Both the position numbers and the translations under genes were made by a program. Below the pieces are notes generated by a model. That model did no database searches. It saw nothing but the letters and a program-made list of their open reading frames with translations, and was not told the origin of the DNA. From the NCBI GenBank assembly GCA_947311845.1, contig CAMZMU010000123.1:16488394-16552393 (forward strand): 64,000 bases of DNA, given 5' to 3'. The DNA comes from Poa pratensis. Its lineage: Eukaryota; Streptophyta; Magnoliopsida; Poales; Poaceae. Positions 56,807 to 64,000 of the stretch are shown one piece after another; the first letter of the stretch is position 1; every line of letters starts with the position of its first letter.

Positions 56807-58929
56807 AATATACAAGCATATAAAAATTGTTGCACCAAAGTTGACACTAGTGTTTGCTTCTAAGATAGAAAGAAGTAGGAAAACTGACTCAACATAAAAG
56901 TAAAAGAAAGGCCCTTCGCAGAGGGAAGCCGGGATTAAATCATGTGCTAGAGCTTTTTAAGTTTTTGAAATCATATAGAGAGTAAAAATAAATTTTGAGA
57001 GGTGTTTGTTAATTGTCAACGTATCAGAAAAATGGAAAGTACAATATGACCCCTGCCAACCAGACTTTTAAGAGCGGCTCCCATGAAGGACGTTATTTCT
57101 ACCAGCAAGGCAGATCATCCCTCTTCTCTTTTGTTTACACATGCAGATATTTCACTGTTTGTCATTGCTTGACTGATAAATCAGGGCAAAAATGTGAAGA
57201 GAATTAAGCGGTTAAAGTTATAATTAATTGGGACTGGGCACCCCATTTGGCAGCTCTTTTTGCAAAATTAATGGATAAGCGGATATATATGCCGCTAGTC
57301 CGGTGGTAAAGTCTGTTTGACAGTTGGCATAAAGACATCCACCCCGTCCTCATGAGCTTGGTAAACATTGACACAAAAAGGAGTAATAATTTTTGAATAG
57401 TTTAAAGGTAGCGCATGAAAAATTTACTTCGAATGGCAAGAAAATACCACATATAGGTAGTTATGGTAGACACAGATGGCATGGATTTTGGCTCAAGGTT
57501 TTGGATGCACGAGAAGCATTCCCTCTCAGTACAGAGTTTAGGCTAGCAAGGTTATTTGAAGCAAACACAGGATATCAACCGACACAGCAAGACTTATATG
57601 AAAACATATTGCAAGCATTATAAGACTCTACACTGTCTTCCTTGTTAACCAAACCCTTTTACTAGAAAATATCTAGACCTTAGAGATACCAATCATGCAA
57701 ACCAAATTTCAACGAGCTTTACGGTAGTTCTTCATTAATAGGTTTTAACTACATGATACAAAAGTTTAAACATGAACTACTTAATAACTCAAAACAATTG
57801 ACAAGTATCAAATTATCCAATACAGTGATCTACTAGAATATGTAAGCTTTTTCCATTATACCATCTACCACATGCAACATTTTCTGTTCCAACCAAACAC
57901 CAATCAATTTATTTCAACATAAACTCTCCAAACAATTATAAGTGAAGCAAGAGAGTACTTTCTTTAAAAGAACTAACAGCTCTGAATAAGAGATGCATAC
58001 AAAACAGGAGCTAAAAGCATAGCAATAGCTAGATAAGAATACTCAACAAGTATAAGTGAAGAATAGGAGTGTTCATATGAAAAAGCGGAGCGTGTCTCTC
58101 TCCCAATCAAGAATGCTAGGGTCCAATCAAGTTGACCATAAGAAAAATAAAATACTGAAAATAAAAGCACACAGACGCTCCAAGTAAAGCACATATGATG
58201 TGAAAGAATTAAAATATAGTTTCACTAGAGATGACCTGATAAGTTGCTGGTGAAGAAGGGGATGCCTTGGGCATCCCCAAACTTAGACGCTTGAGTCTTC
58301 TTGAAATATGCTGGGGTGATCCATGGGAGCATCCCCAAGATTAAGCTCTTAACTCTTCTTGATCACATTATATCATCCTTCTCTCTTGACCCTTGAAAAC
58401 TTCCGCCACACTAAACTCTGAGTAATTCTCATTAGAGGGTTAGTGCACAATCAAAAACTCACATGTTCTATAAGGACACAAACATGACTGTTACTTTTAA
58501 CATTAACTACTGTCACTGATGTTATGTGAAGCTCTTCACCCTAAAAAAGAATTCCACTCAACACTAGTAAAAGAGAGAATGCGAAAAATAAAACACAGAA
58601 TCTGTCTAAACAGATCAGTCTGTAAAGACGAATTTTTTCGAGGCACTTACGTTGCTCAGGTCGAAAAACTTTGAACTAACAAAAGATGCGTACATATCTG
58701 AGGATCACGCACAATATTTTACAGATTTAAATAATTTTTATGTGATTTTACAGAAGTAAAACAGTGAACAGCAGAAATCTGTTCCCGCGCAGAAATCCAA
58801 ATCTAGCATCATCTTCCTATTAGAGGCAATACTTGGCACAACAATGCCAATAAATAAAGATACAAAGGAATTGTTACAGAAGTAAACAACTCCTTGACTC
58901 AAATTTTTTTTTTGTAGAAATAAAATAAT

Positions 58930-58976
58930 GGGTTGTCTCCATAAGCGCTTTTATTTAACGCCTTTCAGCTAGGCGC
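58930..58976 (-). other. Conserved motif after the protease stop of E4
   Basis: The minus strand reads GCCTAGCTGAAAGGCGTTAA, then AAAGCGCTTATGGAGACAAC and CC, closely matching E1 at 7893-7939, which also lies just after the protease. The two elements differ strongly elsewhere, so the motif appears conserved. AGCGCT is palindromic. Its role is unknown. Confidence 0.6.
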
Positions 58977-58988
58977 AGAAAGTAAGAA

Positions 58989-59367
58989 TCAAGTGTTTCC
59001 AAGTGAAGAAGCATCAACAATCTTACGATTAGCTCTCTTACCTTTACCCTTATCTTTAGGAAATACTTGGTTACACATAGGTGAAGAGGCGGAATTCATA
59101 GTGTCTTGGCCCACATCTATTATTGCTCCAAATCGTTTCAACAGAGATCTTCCAAGCGTAATTTGTCCTGCTCCTGCACATTCAATGACAAGATAATCAA
59201 TAGATATTGTTATCCCCAGGAGTTTTTTAAACACTCCTTTGGCCACTCCTCTTGGTAATTTAATATTATTATCAGCCAAAATTATACAATCTTCGCATTT
59301 GGAAAGCTCCCAGAGATTTAAGGAATCAAAAATATCCTTGGGCATTCAACAGAATTCAGACATAATA
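58989..59367 (-). pseudogene. E4 aspartic protease remnant, interrupted by CACTA
   Basis: After a TGA stop, MPKDIFDSLNLWELSKCEDC and following residues match the retropepsin-like domain of Gypsy Gag-protease proteins, down to ITLGRSLLKRFGAIIDVGQ, where ILGRPF is usual. The catalytic D-(T/L)-G segment is lost or mutated just upstream, and the CACTA end at 59368 cuts the ORF. Non-functional. Confidence 0.75.
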
Positions 59368-59389
59368 CACTACAACACAGTAGGCACAT

Positions 59390-59665
59390 AGAGACGCTAA
59401 ATTTGACGGCAAGAGACACGATATTTCATCTCTAGATGACTGTACAGACGTTTCCATAAAGCGTCATTGGAGCGTCTCCTTATCCACCGTCTCAAATGAT
59501 ATAAAGACGCTTGCCTAGGCGTGTCTACATACCTAAAGACGCTTCAAAGCGACGCTTCAAAGCATGTCTACGCATGTAAAGACGATTTAATAGATACGAC
59601 TTTCAAACGTCTCTACTAACAAAGACACGCCTTATTTGCGTCAAAAAAGAGGCTAGAGATGCCTT
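59390..59665. repeat. CACTA subterminal repeats
   Basis: AGACGCT, AAGCGTC, GAGCGTCTCC, AGACGCTTGCC, AGACGCTTCAAAGCGACGCT, AGACGATTT, ACGTCTC and AGACACGCC follow at short intervals on both strands. In characterised CACTA elements such arrays bind the element's own TnpA-type protein. Confidence 0.7.
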
Positions 59666-61316
59666 TTCCGTGTGCATATTATACTTGTATATACTTGAAT
59701 TCGTACGTATTCCGTACACATGAGGTATATCCATCTTCTACACAAAATGTATATACATACTGACGGAAAAAAACAGAGACATTATAGAAAAAAATTGCGA
59801 CATTATAATTGCCCTTTTAATACAGCGTCTCGACACATTCCGGTATAATTTTTTTTGGAAATTGAAGGAAAACTGATTATATGTATATGTTCATGCACCT
59901 ATTTTTCGTAACAACCAGGACAAATATAAGGAGTGAACAGTGCAAATGTACATAAATTCAAATGATTGCAATATTGAAAATTGGAACTGAATAATATATC
60001 ATAGTAATAAGTTGGAGATACATTGGGAAAGATCGTGAACAGGAAAACCACAAAATATCCTATATATTCATCAACTATATTTCTAGACTGAGAATAAATC
60101 AGTCCTTAGTTTTTTCTTGAGGCAGAAACTAATGTGTTATTCCCTCCATCTTCATTCAGTTCAATCTTGTTTAGCTCCATAATAAACCTGAAAAGCAAGT
60201 CAGGACAAAGGTGAGACATTCCAAGTCTCAAAATGACTTCATTAGCATTGTAAAATGTTTATCTATGTAAATCGAATTACTGGAAGAGAATGCCAAAAGA
60301 AGTACTGGCGTGAATGGCTAAATGAGCTTGTATCGTATCAGTTCTAACTGTATTTCTAAAAGATAATGGAGATATCTTGTAGCACTACGTGGTGTAATCA
60401 AGCATGACATGAACACAAAGTTTAGGTCTGTACTATTCTTCCCCTTCAGAAGAAAAAATAAAATAAATGTAACATACCAGGTTGTTGTTTGTCTGGTTTG
60501 AGCTAATTTTGTTCTTTTTGACCTATGAAGCACAGAGTTCATTAGAAAAAATTGGTATCAAAAGTGATAAGGGAATGTAGTGCTTGTACATATGAAATGC
60601 ACTTGCAATTATTTGCTTTTTGCGACCAAAGATCATATTAGCTACACATAACAAATAAAATCTAGATATGGTCTTGATGACGGAGTGAAAGTTCTTTTGC
60701 ACCACAGCAATTATGCGTCAACGTCCTAACGATGAATTGCCATAATTCTCTTTGCTGTAATTTTCAGGACGCAATTGCTACAATTGTGAATTAACAAACA
60801 TAATAAATAATTCCAAAATGCACATTCACAAGACCATATACCTGCTTGGTAACCTGCTCACGTGGTACACTACCCAGATGTTCTTTAGCATAAATTTCCA
60901 GGTGTGCTTCCTACCATTGAAGCCCAGTTCAGTTCATGCTAAAAACAATAGACATAATTTATTAACTGAGTAAAAGCGGTGAAAATACCTTAGTAGTTAG
61001 TACTCATGTCCTCGTGTGGTAAGGAAGAATTTGCACATCCCTCTTTTATTATAGTACAATTCATAGGAAGCAATTCCTGCGTACAACATATAATACTTTG
61101 AGGAATGCAGGATCTTCCATTAAATACTTGTTAACTAAGTAAGTATTAAATAAAAGTCTACTGCATCACCTGAAAAGTCTTTGATGAAGTGTGCATAATG
61201 CGGGGTGATTCTTGAGTATCATCATTTAGTTCATGTTGGATATTTGTATCATCAGCTCGTTCATGAAGGTCAACCTGCAACACGAACATGAGGAGAGTAT
61301 ATAGATGATGATTAAT

Positions 61317-61649
61317 TTATCTTTCCACAAAGAGATTAGTTGAGGTGCTAACTTTATTATTTTCCGCAACTTCCATTACATTTCTATAATCCTCTCCTGG
61401 GAACTTTTTTGCTATGAAAGCACGCATCATTTGGAACTCATCCTGCATGTTTTCTACATTATCTCCAATAGCTCGCAGTTTGAAATGAACATTCTTATCT
61501 TGCTCAGATTCCTCAAAGAAGTCATTCCTTGAGAAACCTTTACTCCAATACTTAGCATGATAAAAGCCTCGAAGTTTTGAACTTTTTGCATGTAAACTTA
61601 TAGACACTTCACTATGATCTTTGGCTGAAATACTTTCATTGTCATCCAA
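61317..61649 (-). CDS. Unidentified ORF in the CACTA element
   Basis: A 110-codon frame (MDDNESISAKDHSEVSISLH at the start; DNVENMQDEFQMMRAFIAKK and FPGEDY in the second half) is polar and helix-rich. It resembles C-terminal parts of the second CACTA gene product (TnpA-like), which often carry a putative coiled coil, but I cannot name a domain. Acceptor-like and donor-like sites around it suggest it is one exon of a longer gene. Low support. Confidence 0.35.
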   Translation of the reverse strand: MDDNESISAKDHSEVSISLHAKSSKLRGFYHAKYWSKGFSRNDFFEESEQDKNVHFKLRAIGDNVENMQDEFQMMRAFIAKKFPGEDYRNVMEVAENNKVSTSTNLFVER

Positions 61650-61816
61650 TGATCATTTAGATAACTCAGCATGGGTTGTATCCTTTGAAATAAAGACAAC
61701 AGTTATATAATGAAATCAATTGCATTTCTTCTCTAAACACATGTAATAAGTAGAGTCATACCATTATTGTGTCAACATTGTGAAAATCATTATTGTCGTG
61801 CTTTCTTTTATGGACT

Positions 61817-63410
61817 TGATGACGTGAAACACACGTTCGTTGGGAGACCCCAAGAGGAAGGTATGATGTAGTCAGCAGCAAGTTTTCCCTCAGAAAGAAA
61901 CCAAGGTTATCGAACCAGTAGGAGCAGCAACTCTTCAGAAGGTTGTCAACGGCGCCAGAAAAATAGCTGTTGCAGGGAGTCTGGACTGTTGACGTGGAAT
62001 CTGCACACAACACAATCAAACTACTTTGCCCCAACGAAACAGTGAGGTTGTCAATCTCACTGGCTTGCTGAAAACAAAGGATTAAACGTATGGTGTGGAA
62101 AATGAGTATTAAATTGCAGAGAATGAAAAAGGAACAGTTTGCAGTTTGTGGTTGTTTAATCAGTGTAAAAGAATGGACCGGGGTCCACAGTTCACTAGTG
62201 GTGTCTCTCCATAAAAGATAACTAACATGTTGGGTGAACAAATTACAGCTGGGCAATTGACGAATAGTGAGCGCATGACAATGCATATACATGACATGTT
62301 GACTACTATGATATTTAATTGGGCATTACGACATAATACATAGACGTTATCCAACAGCATCTATGACTAATAATCCACCGCCGGGTTGTCATCCGAGTCC
62401 CCGTTGGTATTAAGTTGCAAGCAACGGATAATTGCATTAAGTAAAGTGCGTAATGTAAACAAACACATATGCCGTGGACATAGCATCGTTAGGTTATCCC
62501 TAGTGGCAACAGCACATCCACAACCTTAGAACTTTCTGTCACTGTCCCAGGTTAAACGGAGACATGAACCCACTATCTAGCATAAATACTCTCTCTTGGA
62601 GTTACAAGCATCTACTTGGCCAAAGCATCTACGAGTAACGGAAAGCATGCAAGATCTTAAATAACATATAAGATAGATTGATAATCAACTTGACATAATA
62701 TTCAATATTCATCGGATCCCAGCAAACACAACATGTAGCATTACAATAATATGATCTTGATCATGTAGGGCAGCTCACAAGATCTAAACATGATGGCACA
62801 AAGTGGAGAGACAACCATCTAGCTACTGCTATGGACCCGTAGTCCAAGGATGAACTACTCACGCATCACTCCGGAGGCAGGCATGGCGATGTAGAAGCCT
62901 CCGGTGACGATTCCCCTCTCCGGCAGGGTGCCGGGAAGAGGTTCTGAACCCTCCCGAGCTAGGGTTGACGACGGCGGCGTCTCTGGAACTTTTCGTGGAT
63001 ATTTGCTCAGGTACTTAGGGTTTTCGCGTCGGGGGGAATAAGTAGGCGAAAGGGCGGCGGCTGCGGACCCCCGAGGGGCCCACACCACCCAGGGCGCGGC
63101 AGAGGGGGGCCCGCGCCCTGGTGCGTGTGGCCTCCTGGTGGCCCTCCTCTGCTGCTCCTTCGCTCCGTCAGGCGTGTTCTGGAAAAATAGGCACCCCCGT
63201 GTAGTTTCGTCCAATTCCGAGAATATTTCCAGACTAGCTTTTCTGGAATACAAAAACAGCAGAAAACAGGAACTGGCACTTCGGCATCTTGTTAATAGGT
63301 TAGTCCCAAAAAATGTATAAAAGTGATATAAAGTAGATGCAAAACATGTAGCAATTGGTATAAAACAAGCATGGAACATCAAAAATTATAGATACGTTTG
63401 AGACGTATCA
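61817..63410 (-). repeat. Gypsy 3' LTR of element E5
   Basis: On the minus strand it starts TGATACGTCTCAAACG at 63410, right after a polypurine tract, and ends CGTCATCA at 61817 (1594 bp). It is the same family as the fold-back LTRs. A GC hairpin (CCAGGGCGCGG 63089-63099 with CCGCGCCCTGG 63111-63121) lies ahead of the promoter region. The 3' end is inferred from terminal sequence because no other full copy is present. Predicted ORFs inside it are leader artefacts. The 5' LTR is outside the window. Confidence 0.75.
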
Positions 63411-64000
63411 GCATCCCCAAGCTTAGTTCCTACTCGTCCTCGAGTAGGTAAACGATAAAAACAAATAATTTTTGAGGTGACATGCTACTATCATAATCTT
63501 GATCATATAATATTGCAAGGCACATGTAAATGAATGAAGTGATCCAAGTCAATGGTCTATAATTTGCTACAAATAGATAATGAGTAAACAATGAATCACA
63601 CAAGCTAAACGTTTTCATGAATAGTACTTTCGAGACAAGCATCAAACAGTTTTGCATAAGTGTTAACTCATAAAGCAATAGTTTCTAACAAAAGGTATTT
63701 AATCAACACAAAGGAAGAATTTAGTTTCAGCATTTGCTTCAACTTTCAACATATTTATCTCATGGATATTGTCAACACAAAGTAGTATAACAAGTCCAAT
63801 ACATTGCATATAACGCATGTTGTAACAAAGTTGACACTAGTGTTTGCTTGTGGAAGACAGAAAGAATAGGAAAACTGACTCAACATAAAAGTAAAAGAAA
63901 GGCCCTTCGCAGAGGGAAGCAGGGATTAAATCATGTGCTAGAGCTTTTAGGTTTTTGAAAGCATATAGAGATTGCATAAAATATTTGATACTCCTCCCAA
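63411..64000 (-). mobile_element. E5 interior, 3' part, runs off the window
   Basis: It carries the polypurine tract (63411-63424) and CTCGAGGACGAG (63444-63433, 22 bp from the LTR), then non-coding DNA that aligns with E4 at 54660-55057 and 56812-57000. No ORF is supported. Comparison with E4 proves that the solo LTR at 55058-56806 is an insertion. Confidence 0.8.

Larger units (their letters stand above)
54660..59367 (-). mobile_element. Interior of a protease-only Gypsy element (E4), cut by a CACTA element
   Basis: Its 3' LTR is 53355-54659. The interior carries a polypurine tract, about 2.6 kb of non-coding DNA (excluding a nested solo LTR at 55058-56806) and a broken protease ORF ending at 58989. 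At 59368 a CACTA terminus interrupts the protease. Small open stretches at 57013-57207 and 57393-57623 are antisense and have no domain. The layout is like E1: protease, then a long non-coding 3' part, with no RT visible. Confidence 0.75.
59368..61816. mobile_element. End of a CACTA DNA transposon
   Basis: It starts CACTACAACACAGTAGG at 59368, with ATA (59365-59367) as the probable 3-bp target duplication. The first 300 bp are packed with GACGCTT/GCGTCT words in both directions, the subterminal repeats typical of CACTA elements. The far end is not in the window; a Gypsy element inserts at 61817. It lies in the protease ORF of E4. 59690-61316 is AT-rich without recognised coding. Confidence 0.75.

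Noticed and set aside
60567..60575. TGTAGTG as the far end of the CACTA element
   Set aside because: Following bases do not repeat the ATA target and no longer inverted match to the 59368 end is present.
61947..61957. TGGCGCCGTTG on the minus strand as a primer binding site
   Set aside because: Only 11 of 18 bases match and the LTR appears to continue past it to 61817, so it is an internal LTR sequence.

Overview
The window is nuclear DNA of a large-genome grass, almost certainly a member of the Triticeae (wheat, barley or a relative). The evidence is a two-gene island with canonical plant introns and GC-rich grass first exons, set in a dense stack of nested LTR retrotransposons whose termini, tRNA-Asp and tRNA-Met primer sites, CACTA, PIF/Harbinger and Stowaway elements and Au-type SINE are typical of that tribe. 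No rRNA, tRNA gene, CRISPR or prokaryotic feature was seen.

Layout. 1-1397 is part of a minus-strand LTR. 1398-4540 is unclassified old repeat DNA holding a solo LTR (2613-4089, target duplication AAACC) and the left half of a 61-bp tandem array. 4541-11975 is a complete plus-strand Ty3/Gypsy element (E1) with near-identical LTRs, target duplication CATAG and only a broken gag-protease. It split the 61-bp array, which resumes at 11976. 14306-24061 is a complete minus-strand Athila/Tat-like Gypsy element (E2) with gag, protease, RT, RNase H and integrase plus an extra 3' ORF. It sits in the leader of an old Copia element (13131-14305 and 24062-27960) whose single LTR is flanked on one side by a polypurine tract and on the other by a primer site. 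A PIF/Harbinger pseudogene (28370-29290) precedes the first gene.

Genes. 29908-42566 (+) is an intact 16-exon gene for a chloroplast DExH-box RNA helicase of the ISE2 type (1179 aa predicted). Its introns hold two SINEs, a TIR element, a Stowaway MITE and a 5'-inverted LINE. 42863-46685 (-) is a two-exon class I formin (signal peptide, TM, FH1, FH2) in tail-to-tail orientation, with stop codons under 300 bp apart. The FH1 region carries a frameshift linked to a 46-bp repeat. I believe rice has a similar helicase/formin pair on chromosome 2, which would suggest Triticeae group 6, but this is from memory and unchecked.

Right side. 47160-52437 holds another PIF/Harbinger pseudogene, a Stowaway MITE, a TTGTAC-rich repeat array and GC-rich unclassified DNA. 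52438-54659 is a fold-back of two opposed LTRs of one family. 54660-59367 is the interior of a protease-only Gypsy element with a nested solo LTR (55058-56806, target duplication AATAT). 59368-61816 is the end of a CACTA transposon inserted into that protease ORF. 61817-64000 is a further LTR and interior of the same Gypsy family, inserted into the CACTA.

The most unusual signal is a shared promoter module. An 11-bp GC stem (CCCACGCGGCC / GGCCGCGTGGG, 9-nt loop) occurs in LTRs of two element families and again inside E2 ahead of its extra ORF. In three contexts it lies 76-79 nt upstream of a TATA box.
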